Source of the DNA: CAIKBL01 sp050247235
GTDB taxonomy: Bacteria > Pseudomonadota > Gammaproteobacteria > Ga0077536
Assembly: GCA_050247235.1 (NCBI GenBank)
Contig: JBFWUN010000025.1
Coordinates: 1-60,686, forward strand
Direction of reading: 5' to 3'
DNA: 60,686 nt
Under the pieces are notes generated by a model. It made no database searches. It saw nothing but the letters and a program-made list of their open reading frames with translations, and was not told where the DNA came from. The translations under genes were made by a program, and so were the position numbers. Position 1 is the first letter of the stretch. Each line of letters opens with the position of its first letter. Shown here in pieces: positions 9,151-18,584 of the stretch.

Positions 9151-9246
9151 CGGTACCTTCTTCCATGGTCTGAAGCGCCGATCGGCTTGGGCATGCGTGG
9201 CGGCGCCTCAGACCTGACCGGCATGTGCGATTGAGGAGTGTGCGCC

Positions 9247-10149
9247 ATGGTTGAAGTTCGCCTTCTCGTGGATTCAAGGAATCATTTGGGCGAAGGGCCG
9301 CTATGGGATGTCGAAGAGCAGCGTCTCTATTGGATCGACAGCTCCGGCGCTGAAATCTGGAGCTGCACCGAAGACGGCGGAGACGTTCGCAAGTATTTCG
9401 TGCCCAGCCATATCGGCTCGATGGCCTTACGCGAGAAGGGCGGCGCCGTGCTCGCCCTGCAGAACGGCTTCAGCCTCTACGACTTCGAGTCCCAGCGGCT
9501 GACCCATATCGGCGACCCCGAGGCCGACGAACCGGAGAACCGCCTGAACGACGGCAAGGTTGACCGCCGCGGCCGTTTCATCGCGGGTTACATGGCATTC
9601 GACCATGACCGGGAAGACGCGTCGCGTGGGCAGCGCCCGGTGCGCAATTCGACGCTCTACCGCCTCGATCCGGACCTCAGCATCCACCGCATCGAATCGG
9701 GCATCAAATGCTCGAACGGGCCGTGCTGGAGCCCGGACGACAAGATCTTCTATTTCTGCGACTCATACGACAATGTGATGTACGCCTACGACTACGACAT
9801 CGAGACGGGAACCTTGAGCAACCGGCGCGAGTTTACGCACACGCGCGACCTGCCCGGCACGTTCGACGGCTCGACCGTAGATGCCGACGGTTATATCTGG
9901 AACGCCCATGTTTTTGGCGGACGCGTCATCCGCTACGCCCCTGACGGTTCGATCGACCGTATTGTTCCGTTCCCGGTGCGCAACCTGACCAGCGTCATGT
10001 TTGGCGGCAGGAACCTGGACATCCTCTACGTCACGAGCATGGGCCGGCCGATGAAGGGCGTGCCCCAAAAGGAGCCCGATGCCGGCGGCCTGTTCGCGAT
10101 CCATGGACTGGGCGTGAAGGGCCTGCCCGAGCCGCGCTTCGCCGGCTGA
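9247..10149 (+). CDS. SMP-30/gluconolactonase/LRE family protein
   Basis: This is a 300-residue beta-propeller lactonase. Diagnostic segments are RNHLGEGPLWDVEEQRLYWID at the start (EGPLW holds the first metal-binding Glu), RLNDGKVDRRGRFIAG, SNGPCWSPDDKIFYFCDSY and PGTFDGSTVDADGYIWNAHV. The family acts on glucono-, galactono- or related lactones. I prefer the ATG at 9247 (GAGGAG eight bases upstream) over the GTG at 9238. It lies downstream of an orphan sugar-binding protein and upstream of an acyl-CoA synthetase. It is more canonical than the SMP-30 protein at 4641-5537. Confidence 0.92.
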   Translation: MVEVRLLVDSRNHLGEGPLWDVEEQRLYWIDSSGAEIWSCTEDGGDVRKYFVPSHIGSMALREKGGAVLALQNGFSLYDFESQRLTHIGDPEADEPENRLNDGKVDRRGRFIAGYMAFDHDREDASRGQRPVRNSTLYRLDPDLSIHRIESGIKCSNGPCWSPDDKIFYFCDSYDNVMYAYDYDIETGTLSNRREFTHTRDLPGTFDGSTVDADGYIWNAHVFGGRVIRYAPDGSIDRIVPFPVRNLTSVMFGGRNLDILYVTSMGRPMKGVPQKEPDAGGLFAIHGLGVKGLPEPRFAG

Positions 10150-10207
10150 TCGCGCTGCCAAGGGACGCCCGAGCGCCGCACGGTTCTCGCGAGATTGAAC
10201 TGGGCCC

Positions 10208-11830
10208 ATGCCGAAGATCAGGCACGAAGTCCACTATGGCGGCCGAATGGTGCCGGCCTTCGCGGACCGGCCGGCGCAGATCGACGCGATGTTCCGAGGC
10301 GCCGTCGCGCGCGATCCCGCCGGGATTGCCGTGGTCGATGGCAAGCGCCGCATGAGTTACGCCGAGCTGGACGACACGGTCGATCGGGTCGCCGGGAATC
10401 TGGCCGAGCTCGGCGTCGGCAAGGGCGACCGGCTCGCCATCCTGCTCGGCAACCGCACCGCCTTCGTCGAGACCTGCCTCGCCTGCGCGAGGCTGGGCGC
10501 CGTGCAGGTGCCGATCAACATCCGCCAGCGCAAGCCGGAGAACGAGTATGTGCTAGCGCATTGCGGTGCCGTGGCTGCGATCTACGAAGCCGATCTGGCG
10601 CCTCAGATTCCTGACGCGAAGAGCGTCCCTGCCATGCGCCTGCGTTTTGCAGTGGGCGGCGCTGCGCCTGACGCTGCACCTTATGAGACGCTGTTGCAGC
10701 CGGCGCCTCCGCCGCCCGCGCTATCAATTGGCGAGGATGAGCCTTTCTCCATCCTCTACACGTCGGGCACGACGGGCCGGCCCAAGGGCGCGATCCTGAC
10801 GCATTTCAGCGTCATCCATTCCTGCCTCAACTATCAGTACGGGATGGGATTGCGGGAGGGCGACCGCTCCATACTGGCAGTGCCGGCCTCGCACGTGACG
10901 GGTTTGGTCGCGATCATTCTCAGCATGATCCGGATCAATGGCTGCACGATCATGATGCCGGCCTTCAAGGCGCGCACTTTCCTCGAACTGGCAGCGGCCG
11001 AGCGCATGACCCACAGCCTGATCGTGCCGGCCATGTACAATCTGTGCCTCTTGGAGCCGGACTTTAGCCGTTTCGATCTGGCGGCCTGGCGGGTGGGCGG
11101 CTATGGCGGTGCGCCCATGCCGGAAGCCACCATCCGCCGGCTGGCCGAAGAACTATCCGGGCTCACCCTGTTCAACGTCTATGGCGCCACGGAGACGACC
11201 AGCCCGGTCACCATGATGCCGCCCGGCGAGGGCGTCGCTCATATCGACACGGTAGGCAAGATTCTGCCTTGCTGCGACATCCGCATCATGGACGATGACG
11301 GCCGCGAGGTCGGGCCAGGCCAACCGGGTGAGCTTTGGATCGCCGGCGCCATGGTGGTGCCCGGCTACTGGGACAATCCGGACGCCAATGCTGCCAATTT
11401 CACGCACGGCTATTGGCGCTCGGGCGACATAGGTTCGATCGATACCGATGGCTTCGTCCGCGTTTTCGACCGCAAGAAAGACATGATCAACCGCGCCGGC
11501 TACAAGGTCTATTCAGCCGAGGTCGAAAACGTGCTCACACACCATCCAATCGTAGTAGAGGCGGCCGTGATTGGCCGGCCTGACCCTGTGCTCGGCGAGA
11601 AGGTGGAAGCCTTTATCGTCGCCCGCGAGGCTGGCGCTTCAGCGGCGGACATCCGAGCCTTCTGCGCCGAACGATTGTCAGACTATAAGGTTCCCGACCA
11701 TGTGACCTTTCTCAGCGAACCGCTGCCTCGTAACGCCAACGGCAAAGTGCTGAAGGGCGAGCTGCGCGACCGGATCGCGGCGGAATCGGCCTCATCCAGC
11801 ATCAGGAGCTCCCAAGCTGGTGGTGCATGA
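10208..11830 (+). CDS. AMP-dependent acyl-CoA synthetase (ligase)
   Basis: This 540-residue member of the ANL superfamily forms an acyl-adenylate and then an acyl-CoA. Motifs are ILYTSGTTGRPKGAILTH (P-loop, ~residue 180), FNVYGATETTSPV (adenine pocket), GYWRSGDIGSIDTDGF, and KKDMINRAGYKVYSAEVENV, followed by a C-terminal PLPRNANGKVLK catalytic lysine segment. Length is typical. The acid substrate is not evident; FadD3-like or aromatic/side-chain acids fit the nearby MaoC hydratase and thioesterase. It starts 58 bases after the lactonase gene and could be co-transcribed. A hairpin follows the stop. Confidence 0.93.
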   Translation: MPKIRHEVHYGGRMVPAFADRPAQIDAMFRGAVARDPAGIAVVDGKRRMSYAELDDTVDRVAGNLAELGVGKGDRLAILLGNRTAFVETCLACARLGAVQVPINIRQRKPENEYVLAHCGAVAAIYEADLAPQIPDAKSVPAMRLRFAVGGAAPDAAPYETLLQPAPPPPALSIGEDEPFSILYTSGTTGRPKGAILTHFSVIHSCLNYQYGMGLREGDRSILAVPASHVTGLVAIILSMIRINGCTIMMPAFKARTFLELAAAERMTHSLIVPAMYNLCLLEPDFSRFDLAAWRVGGYGGAPMPEATIRRLAEELSGLTLFNVYGATETTSPVTMMPPGEGVAHIDTVGKILPCCDIRIMDDDGREVGPGQPGELWIAGAMVVPGYWDNPDANAANFTHGYWRSGDIGSIDTDGFVRVFDRKKDMINRAGYKVYSAEVENVLTHHPIVVEAAVIGRPDPVLGEKVEAFIVAREAGASAADIRAFCAERLSDYKVPDHVTFLSEPLPRNANGKVLKGELRDRIAAESASSSIRSSQAGGA

Positions 11831-11831
11831 C

Positions 11832-11851
11832 CCAGGCAAGCTTTGTCCTGG
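11832..11851 (+). terminator. Probable intrinsic terminator after the acyl-CoA synthetase gene
   Basis: CCAGG/CCTGG arms, extended by three pairs with one bulge, are followed immediately by TTTTGGTT, one base after the stop codon. Confidence 0.55.
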
Positions 11852-12075
11852 TTTTGGTTCAAATTCAACATGCCCGAAGAGTTGCGGAAACAAGCGGGAA
11901 CCGCCGGAGCCTTGTAGACGAAATCACGCTCACGCTGAGCGCAGGGCGTCTGAGAGCCGAGCCGAAGGATGATCTGGCCCGGCCATCCTGGGAAACGTGC
12001 CACCGGAAAGGAAGACGCCCCGATGCGGCTGCAACGGGGTGTCAAGCATCGGTGGTTGCGGGGGGAGGGGGAGCG

Positions 12076-12170
12076 CAGCCGGCCGAACAGAGCGACTGCA
12101 ATGTCGCGATAGGCGGCACCGGCGAGCCAACCATCGAGCGCCCGCAAGACAATGCGAAAGGTTTTGTGGG
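12076..12170 (-). pseudogene. Fragment resembling a DUF2285 domain
   Basis: A minus-strand stretch reads RIVLRALDGWLAGAAYRDIA followed by VALFG, which matches my memory of DUF2285 proteins. These small proteins are common on proteobacterial integrative elements. An in-frame stop lies just upstream and the downstream part is unrecognisable, so only ~30 codons survive. It suggests an old integrative element passed here. The remainder of 11852-12740 shows no supportable gene. Confidence 0.4.
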
Positions 12171-12740
12171 AATCCCTCGGCTAGCTGCCGGCCAGTGGTG
12201 ATCGCGACAGGATGTCAGAGCCGGTTCAGTATCGTGCGACGCCGCTCACCAAGCGCCTAGATGCTGCTGATGTCCGGGATAACCTCGTACTCAATAGCTT
12301 CGACGATTCGGATCGTGTTGTCATACGAGGCCGGATCTCCACCATACTGGGAAGGCGCTGCACTCACCGTCCGTCCAGATGCGCGGCTGGGCGCTTGGCC
12401 CGGACCAGGCGGCAATTCGGCCGGATGATCGGGCGGGCACGCCAGCACCGAGTGCAGGGAAGGAGGCTGCCTGGCACGACGCGCATGCCCGATCGGCGTC
12501 ACGTGCCGATACCAAAGGCCTACCCAGGCTTTTCACATGGCTGCTCTGCTGCGATCCTCCCCGCCACCGCAATGAACATGGGGACGGCATCGGGGATATC
12601 GCACCGTTCGATTCGGAGTGATCAATAAACCACCCGACCCAGCCCCACCACGATCTGCCCTTCAGCGCCACAACTGTATCGACTGGCTCGGCGTGGAGCG
12701 CATTCCGCCAGTCACGCTTGGAACTGAGGTCAAGAGATTC

Positions 12741-12942
12741 CCTGATCAATCGGAGTTTTCCCTGCTCCGCGACAAGAATTCCCTGTTCCGCGGCGTAGGG
12801 AATTTGACCGCTAGCCCGCCGTGGCTCTGGCCTTGCGGGCGCCTAGATCGGCTACAGGACCCAGAATCAGAAGAAATTCCCTGTACTTTCCCTGCTTAAC
12901 AGGGAATCGAGCCCAGAGACCGGTTCGCTTCGGATTGCGCAC
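12741..12942. repeat. Dispersed ~200-bp repeat, copy A
   Basis: This block aligns along its whole length with 47191-47397. Shared stretches include CCTGATCAAT at the start, AATTCCCTGTTCCG, TTCCCTGTA, CTGCTTAACAG and GAGACCGGTTCGCT near the end. It contains a small hairpin (TTCCCTG-cttaa-CAGGGAA, 12888-12906). The right end abuts a truncated CoA-transferase gene, as expected for a recombination or insertion boundary. Read on the minus strand it encodes the 'REF' type peptide repeats often seen in spurious rhizobial ORFs. Confidence 0.7.
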
Positions 12943-13242
12943 ACCGGCATTCCGAGCAGAGCGATCCGGTCCGTCGGCGAGGTCTGCGAGGCAGCGCAGC
13001 TTGGAGAGCGAGGCGTTGCGTGCAGCATGCAGCATCCGGCAGCTGGAACAGTGCGCTATCTGGCCAGTGCAGTGCGCTTCGACGACCATCCGCCTCCCGA
13101 GGCCAGCAGGCCGCCGTTGCTGGGTGAGCATACACGCGAGATCCTGACTGAGTGGCTCTCGATGGACGAGGCGGAAATCACGCGCTTTGCCGAGTGTGGC
13201 GCCTTCGGTGCGTGGGCTTTCGAAAGCAAGGCAAACGCATGA
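12940..13242 (+). pseudogene. C-terminal remnant of a CaiB/BaiF family III CoA-transferase
   Basis: An open frame reads through HTGIPSRAIRSVGEV, then HPAAGTVRYLASAVRF, RPPLLGEHTREIL and MDEAEITRFAECGAFG. These are characteristic of the last ~100 residues of formyl-CoA/carnitine CoA-transferases (about 400 residues when intact). Homology starts exactly where repeat copy A ends, so the first three quarters were lost at that junction. The stop overlaps the ATG of the downstream thioesterase by four bases (ATGA), showing the two once formed a coupled acyl-CoA operon. Confidence 0.7.
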
Positions 13243-13682
13243 GCGACACGCCAGCCCTATGGGCCGCCGCCGGAGCCAGGATGCTGGAACGGGCCACGAG
13301 CGACGGCCGTCAGGAGTTCAACTCCTTCTTCCTGTCCAGGCTACTCGGCTTCGAGGTCTCCTATCCAGACAACCGGTGTGTCGTTGAATTCGAGGCGATC
13401 CCACCCCTGTTCAACCCGCAGGGCACGCTGCATGGCGGAGTTCTGGCCACCGCCATGGATATTTCGATGGGCCATCTCCTCCACCATAGCGCGAGTACGG
13501 GAGCGACCCTGGAGATGAAGATTCAATATATCGCCCTTATCAAGGAAGGGCTTGTGACGTGCCGCGCTTCGTTTCTGCGCCAGGGCCGAAGCATCTCCTA
13601 CCTGCAATCGCACGCTTTCAGGAGCAACGGCGAGCTGGTCGCGCACGCTACGGCAACATGGAAATTACTCAGAGCTGACTGA
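13239..13682 (+). CDS. PaaI-family hot-dog thioesterase
   Basis: This 147-residue acyl-CoA thioesterase of the 4HBT/PaaI family probably hydrolyses aryl- or medium-chain acyl-CoAs in the cytoplasm. The signature NPQGTLHGGVLATAMDISMG contains the HGG motif and the catalytic Asp region. The C-terminal RQGRSISYLQSHAF strand is also typical. The ATG at 13239 overlaps the stop of a truncated CoA-transferase gene by four bases. Its native promoter was probably lost with the 5' part of that gene, so its present expression is uncertain. Confidence 0.88.
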   Translation: MSDTPALWAAAGARMLERATSDGRQEFNSFFLSRLLGFEVSYPDNRCVVEFEAIPPLFNPQGTLHGGVLATAMDISMGHLLHHSASTGATLEMKIQYIALIKEGLVTCRASFLRQGRSISYLQSHAFRSNGELVAHATATWKLLRAD

Positions 13683-13747
13683 TCGGCTCGATTACACCGA
13701 TTGAACGGTGACGCCGCTACACGCAACTCGACTAGCTGGCATACAGT

Positions 13748-13969
13748 TTGTCGCCCTACCTGGAGGCCGAGGACGAAGGGAAGGCGGAGCAGCTCCTTCG
13801 TTTCTTTGCCGACTTGCTGGATGATGAGGCAAACGTGGCAGCCCTCATCGCGTGTGCGCAACAAATTGCCTCTGCGAGGCCGCCGTGCGGCGGCAGCCGC
13901 TCGAGCTGGTCCTCGAACCAAGGCTTGGGGCTTCGACCGCGGGCCGCGCGTCACTGTCGCGAATGCGCT
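13748..13969 (+). other. Unassigned open segment after the thioesterase gene
   Basis: From a TTG at 13748 the frame has a natural-looking amphipathic start (SPYLEAEDEGKAEQLLRFFA). It then becomes compositionally arbitrary before running into the excalibur remnant. I do not recognise it; it may be the 5' end of another decayed gene. The rest of 13683-13747 shows nothing. Confidence 0.2.
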
Positions 13970-14102
13970 GACACTCCTCCGAACTGCTCGGCGGCCCGCC
14001 TGGTCGGGCTTGCACCCGCGACGAAGGGCGAGCCGGGTTATTGGCCGAGCCCATGACGCCGATGGAGACGGTCTCGCGTGTGAGCCGTGGCGCGGGCACT
14101 AG
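13970..14102 (+). pseudogene. Excalibur calcium-binding domain, frameshifted
   Basis: NCSAARLVGLAPATKGEPGY, followed by WPS, runs into a stop in one frame. In the next frame the domain continues as HDADGDGLACEPWRGH, ending at a TAG. Removing one C from the CCC near 14050 restores a continuous excalibur motif (conserved Cys, DxDxDG calcium loop, final Cys). Such domains occur alone or at the C-terminus of secreted thermonucleases. A decayed thermonuclease lies 2.2 kb away on the other strand. The region 14103-14417 shows no recognisable gene. Confidence 0.65.
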
Positions 14103-14417
14103 GCGGCGCAGACGCCCGGCTATTGCAGGAGCTGGCCAGCGGACGCACCATTGCCTTGCCCGCCGATCACCGCCATCATCACCCTCGTGCCGGCGTCGCC
14201 TTCCAATGCCGGGGGAGGCACCTGACCTTCGGTCAAACCTTCCGCGGTGGAGCGACCAACCGCCCACCGGGCGTCGGCGTACCTGCTCAAGGCTTCTCGC
14301 CGGCCGCGGCGCCCGTCTTGCGGTCGGCAGTCCGGCTCAGCGCCACCGCTTCGCCAGGCCGCGTCGGCTGCTCGTAACCCTGCGGCGGCGCGGGCATAAC
14401 CAAGTGGAGGATATCCG

Positions 14418-14945
14418 ATGACGCAGGAACGCGCGGTTCTCGCCGGAGGCTGCTTCTGGGGCATGCAGGATCTGATTCGCCGCTATGACGGGGTGATCTC
14501 CACCCGCGTCGGCTATACCGGCGGCGACGTGCCCAACGCCACCTATCGCAACCACGGCATCCACGCGGAGGCGATCGAGATCATCTTCGATCCGGCGCGG
14601 CTCACCTATCGCCGGCTGCTGGAATTCTTCTTTCAGATCCATGACCCGACGACATTGAACCGCCAAGGCAACGATCGGGGCATGAGCTATCGCTCGGCGA
14701 TCTTCTACACGAGCGAGGAACAGAAGCGCGTCGCCGAGGATACGATCGCCGACGTCGACGCCTCGGGCCTGTGGCCGGGAAAGGTCGTGACGGAGGTCGC
14801 GCCAGCGGGTCCCTTCTGGGAGGCCGAGCCCGAGCACCAGGACTATCTCGAACGGATCCCCAACGGTTACACCTGCCACTACATCCGGTCGGATTGGACG
14901 CTGCCGGAACGGAAGGCAGACTCTAAGTCGCACGCCGCGGAATAG
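14418..14945 (+). CDS. msrA: Peptide-methionine (S)-S-oxide reductase MsrA
   Basis: This 175-residue enzyme repairs oxidised methionine in proteins. The active-site motif GGCFWGMQD places the catalytic Cys at residue 12. GYTGGDVPNATYRNHGIHAE and EFFFQIHDPTTLNRQGNDRG are diagnostic of MsrA. Resolving cysteines at the C-terminus are not apparent; only a Cys in NGYTCHYIRSDW is seen. Start is supported by GTGGAGG upstream. It is intact amid decayed genes. Confidence 0.95.
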   Translation: MTQERAVLAGGCFWGMQDLIRRYDGVISTRVGYTGGDVPNATYRNHGIHAEAIEIIFDPARLTYRRLLEFFFQIHDPTTLNRQGNDRGMSYRSAIFYTSEEQKRVAEDTIADVDASGLWPGKVVTEVAPAGPFWEAEPEHQDYLERIPNGYTCHYIRSDWTLPERKADSKSHAAE

Positions 14946-15170
14946 AGGCTTTGCATCGTCCGAAAGGCTTCGGGTCGTTCGACAGGAAGCCCGTCGTGCC
15001 ATCACGTTGTACGTCATCCATTGCACGGATCACCCTAAACTCAGCTATCGAGGCGGCCAGAGGGAGGCAGGGTGGAGGCGATCTCTACGATAGGCATCGG
15101 CGCGTCAGAGACCGCTGCGTGTCTCGTCGGATGGCGAGGTAGGTGGGCTCTTGCTAAGCGTCAATGGCCC

Positions 15171-16238
15171 TCATCGGACTTGGCGTAGCGTCGGACCAGT
15201 GGCCGCGATCGCACGCTCCACCCGGGGTCGGATCTCGCGCCCGAACATTTCAATGGAACGTCTGGCCTGCTCCATGGTGGAGCCCAAAGTCTGGATATTG
15301 AGCATTATGTGAGAGGCACTGGATGCGCGGATGTCTGCGATAAGGCGTTCCGTGACCGTCTCCATATCACCGACCGCCAGGTTCTCCGCCATTTCTTCAA
15401 GCGACGCTTCATTCTCGGCAGGCCGTTCGATAAGCATGCCACCCTCTGTCATTTCTTGACGACGACGAAGCGCGGTGGCGAAGCGCAGCTGCCGGCGGGC
15501 GTTGACCAGATAGTCTCGCGTTTCCGCAGCGCTCTCCGTGACGCAGCAAAAGCGTAAGACGCCGAGTGGATGCGGCACCGCGCCCAGCCCCTCCCTGGCA
15601 TAGGATGCATCGATACGGGCGCGTTGTTCCGCCAGGTAGTCTGCGCCGTGAGACCGTCCAGTGATGATTGGCACGAAGTCGCGCCGCGCCGCGAGGCGGT
15701 GTGTCGCCTCGGAATCGCCAGCGATCCAAATCTGTGGAAGCACGTTGGGTCGAGTGCTTATGCAGGATTGCGGTATGGATGTGAACGCCCCCTCGAACGC
15801 GAAGGTTTCGCCAGCATACGCACGATCCATGATGGCAAGGAATTCTTCGAGCCGTTCCTTTGATTGGCCGAGATCCACGTTGTAGCGCTCGAATTCGAAC
15901 GGCTGATAGCCGCTGCCAATCCCGAGCAACAACCGATCGCCACACAACGCCGCCGTCATGCCAATCTCGGCAAGAAGCCTGACGGGATGATAGAGGGGTA
16001 CTACGAGCACAGCTGGCCCAAGCTTGATGCGGGACGTTGCCGCCGCACAATGGTTGACCATCAGTAGCGGCGACGGGCAAACGCAGTAGTTCGAGAAATG
16101 GTGCTCGGCGAACCAAGCAGCGTCGAAACCAGCCTCCTCGGCAACACGGACTAGCTCCACGGTGTTGCGAAGCACATCGGAGACCGGCTCGCCTCGATCT
16201 CGATACCCCATCAGACAAAACAAGCCGAAACCGACCAT
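15171..16238 (-). CDS. LLM-class flavin-dependent oxidoreductase (luciferase-like)
   Basis: This 355-residue FMN-dependent monooxygenase has a TIM-barrel of the bacterial luciferase superfamily. The N-terminus GFGLFCLMGYRDRGEP is followed by AEEAGFDAAWFAEHHFSNY, the hallmark EHH segment. Later motifs include GPAVLVVPLYHPVRLLAEI, LLLGIGSGYQPFEFER and PQIWIAGDSEATHRLAARR. I chose the ATG at 16238 because GGGGAAG lies eight bases upstream and homology starts there; longer in-frame extensions overlap the nuclease gene. Substrate unknown. The 225 bases 14946-15170 downstream hold nothing recognisable. Confidence 0.9.
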   Translation of the reverse strand: MVGFGLFCLMGYRDRGEPVSDVLRNTVELVRVAEEAGFDAAWFAEHHFSNYCVCPSPLLMVNHCAAATSRIKLGPAVLVVPLYHPVRLLAEIGMTAALCGDRLLLGIGSGYQPFEFERYNVDLGQSKERLEEFLAIMDRAYAGETFAFEGAFTSIPQSCISTRPNVLPQIWIAGDSEATHRLAARRDFVPIITGRSHGADYLAEQRARIDASYAREGLGAVPHPLGVLRFCCVTESAAETRDYLVNARRQLRFATALRRRQEMTEGGMLIERPAENEASLEEMAENLAVGDMETVTERLIADIRASSASHIMLNIQTLGSTMEQARRSIEMFGREIRPRVERAIAATGPTLRQVR

Positions 16239-16281
16239 GAGCAAGACTTCCCCACCTATGCGACGCTCAGCGACCGAGCTT

Positions 16282-16682
16282 CTATTTTGAATGGCGGCAT
16301 TGCCATCTTCCGTCCGCCGCGACAACCGAGCTGTACAGATAATCATCCCATCGCCGAGGAACGCCGTCCATGCCCTCGCTGACAAGCCAGGCGTTGAGGT
16401 CGAGCGTGCCAAGCCGGCAGGCCGCGACGATGCGGCCATAGCGGTCGATGTCGCACTGCTCGCACGCCACCGTGCCGGAGCCGATCTTGTCGGCCAGGGC
16501 GAGCGCCGCGACTTGGCCGCAGCGATAGGGCTTGCCGCTCGCGTCGTCGCAGGTCTGCCCACCCTCGGGTGCGTCGATGCCGAACAGACGGATGCGCTGC
16601 CCATGGATTTCGATGGTGTCGCCATCGATCACGCTGGCGCGGGAACAGCGGCCAGGGCTGACAGGGCGAGTCCTTTCCCCAT
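16282..16682 (-). pseudogene. Thermonuclease (SNase-like) with signal peptide out of frame and altered C-terminus
   Basis: The catalytic core is clear: SVIDGDTIEIHGQRIRLFGI, then DAPEGGQTC and DRYGRIVA, with the conserved Arg and Glu residues. A signal peptide (MGKGLALSALAAVPAPA) starts at 16682 but ends in a TGA one frame away. One extra G near 16640 would fuse it to the core. After LNAWLVSEGM the usual C-terminal helix (Y..YS...E..A...G.WAG) is replaced by unrelated sequence to the stop at 16282. The protein is therefore neither exported nor complete. A start further upstream without a signal peptide (16740) cannot be excluded. Confidence 0.65.
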
Positions 16683-17039
16683 GACGCCTGCCGTCGTACC
16701 CTTCCCGGATGCCCCGATCAATCACCATCATCGGCCGCACTCCGACATTCGGCCAACCTCGGAGTGGCTGGCGGAGCCGCGCAAGGACTTGCTTCTGCCG
16801 GCGCCGGAGGACGACCTAATCGCCTATCCGCCGGAGAGCAGCAACTTCATGTATGGGATGTATTACGCTTGAAAAGCCCTAAACCCGTTTTCTTCACTGA
16901 CAACCAGGTCCAGGAACTCGTCAATGGCGCGGGTTGAGTGCTCGATCATGGGGAAGGGTCCGGCCGCGCTCACCGCTGCAAGCGCTAGCAGCGCCGCGCC
17001 GCATCGGCGAGCACATCAGACTAGCTCATGATAAGATGT
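16683..17039. other. Intergenic region with a possible coding relic
   Basis: A plus-strand open segment ends at 16872 with PTSEWLAEPRKDLLLPAPED and a further ~20 residues. It resembles natural protein but I cannot assign it; a SOS-response-associated peptidase tail is one weak idea. Nothing else is seen before the reductase stop at 17040. Confidence 0.2.
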
Positions 17040-18584
17040 TCAAATAGACAGAGACCTAGGTTTCGACCGCTCCATAGCCAGCTCGGCCTGGAGGCTTTCG
17101 ATGTCTCGGAAGATGGAGGCGACGGCGAGGGTGCGCCCCTGGCGCCGGAAGCGCAGGAGGCAGTCCTTGCCGGCGATATCGCCTTCGATCGCGAGATCGT
17201 CCCACTTTTCGGCATGGCCGACATAGTTGATCGGCACGTCATAATGCTGGCTCCAGAAGAACGGGACGGCCGCAAAGGTCTCGCCCCGCCCCAGCATGTT
17301 GTGGGCGGCCGCTTGCGCCTGGCGTTCGGCGACCACCCAATGCTCGACGCGGATCTCTTCTTCGCTGTGCGGATCGGGCCAGCGCGCGATGTCGCCGGCC
17401 GCGAAGATGTCCGGTACGCTCGTTTGGAGCCGAGCGTTCACGACGACGCCGCGATCGACGACGAGTCCCGCCTGCTCGGCAAGCGCAATCCGCGGGCGAA
17501 CGCCTATGCCGACGACCACGAGATCCGCCTCCAGCGTGCCGCCTCCGGACAGCAACAACCGCTCGCCGTCGATGGCGGTCGCGGTCTCCCCAAGATGAAA
17601 AACGACACCGTGCTCCTCATGGAGCGCGCGCACGAAATCGCCCATCTGTGGCCCCAGGATGCGCTCCATCGGCCGCTGTTCCGGCGCGACGACGTGGACT
17701 TCCAAATCTCGAGCGCGCAGCGCAGCCGCGACCTCTAGTCCGATGAAGCTCGCACCGACGACCGCAACCCGGCGCGCCGAGCCGGCGTGCGCGATGATGG
17801 CGCGGCAGTCGGCAAGCGAGCGCAACACGTGGACATGCGGTCGGTCGGCGCCAGGGATCGACAGACGGACCGGTTCAGCGCCCGTGGCCAGCAGCAGCCG
17901 GTCATAAGGGATGCGGGTCCCGTTGGCGAGCGCAACCTCCCGCGAACGCGTGTCGATGCCAGCGACATCCGTATGGAGGCGGAGGTCGATCGCATTGTCG
18001 GAATAGTAGCTGTCCGGACGTAGCGGCACCCACTCCTCGGGTGCGCTGCCCGCGAGGTAGTCCTTCGAGAGGTTGGGCCGGTCGACTGGCGGCGCGTCGT
18101 CCTGGCTCAGCATGACGAGGCTATCTTCGTACCCCTCGCGACGTAGCATCTCTGCGGCGGCGAAACCAGCGGCGCCCCCGCCGACAATCACGATCCTGTT
18201 CGGCGCTCCGCTGGCGGTCGTGCGTTTTGGCGACGGCCGGGGGCGATCGCGCTTCTCGCGCACGGATATCCTACCTCCGCGATGCTCGACCTCCCAGCAC
18301 AGCAAGGCGTCAAACGCGGGCGCCTGCAGCGCCTCGCCCGTTCGCAGGTCGAAGCAGGCGTGATGCCACGGGCACCGGATCGTCTCGCCGACCACGAGCC
18401 CTTCGGCAAGCGGACCGTGGTAATGGGTACAATGCGCGCCAACAGCGAAGAACTCGGCGCCGCGTCGGACCACCACCACGGCCTCCTTCCCGACATGACC
18501 GAGGAGCTTTTCCCCATCCGCGAGTTCGTGTTGCGCAAAGCCGACCGTCAGGTCGGGCCCTACGGGTTCGGGCTGGTCAGACAT
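17040..18584 (-). CDS. Rieske/FAD-dependent reductase (AIF-like, nitrite-reductase/ferredoxin-reductase type)
   Basis: This 514-residue cytoplasmic flavoprotein has an N-terminal Rieske domain (CTHYHGPLAEG and CPWHHACFDLRTGEAL, about residues 52-90, two Cys and two His for [2Fe-2S]). A pyridine nucleotide-disulphide oxidoreductase follows. FAD and NAD motifs are IVIVGGGAAGFAAAEMLRR (~129), LLLATGAEP, VAVVGASFIGLEVAAALRAR and VPDIFAAGDIARWPDP. This is the AIF-like architecture that moves electrons between NAD(P)H and ferredoxins. The last 8 bases of the preceding 87-codon gene overlap its start, so both form an operon. Physiological partner unknown. Confidence 0.93.
   Translation of the reverse strand: MSDQPEPVGPDLTVGFAQHELADGEKLLGHVGKEAVVVVRRGAEFFAVGAHCTHYHGPLAEGLVVGETIRCPWHHACFDLRTGEALQAPAFDALLCWEVEHRGGRISVREKRDRPRPSPKRTTASGAPNRIVIVGGGAAGFAAAEMLRREGYEDSLVMLSQDDAPPVDRPNLSKDYLAGSAPEEWVPLRPDSYYSDNAIDLRLHTDVAGIDTRSREVALANGTRIPYDRLLLATGAEPVRLSIPGADRPHVHVLRSLADCRAIIAHAGSARRVAVVGASFIGLEVAAALRARDLEVHVVAPEQRPMERILGPQMGDFVRALHEEHGVVFHLGETATAIDGERLLLSGGGTLEADLVVVGIGVRPRIALAEQAGLVVDRGVVVNARLQTSVPDIFAAGDIARWPDPHSEEEIRVEHWVVAERQAQAAAHNMLGRGETFAAVPFFWSQHYDVPINYVGHAEKWDDLAIEGDIAGKDCLLRFRRQGRTLAVASIFRDIESLQAELAMERSKPRSLSI

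Noticed and set aside
13970..16682. Excalibur domain and thermonuclease core as two halves of one secreted nuclease separated by a 2.3-kb inversion
   Set aside because: Geometry fits, but the missing nuclease C-terminal segment is not found beside the excalibur remnant, and stand-alone excalibur proteins are common.
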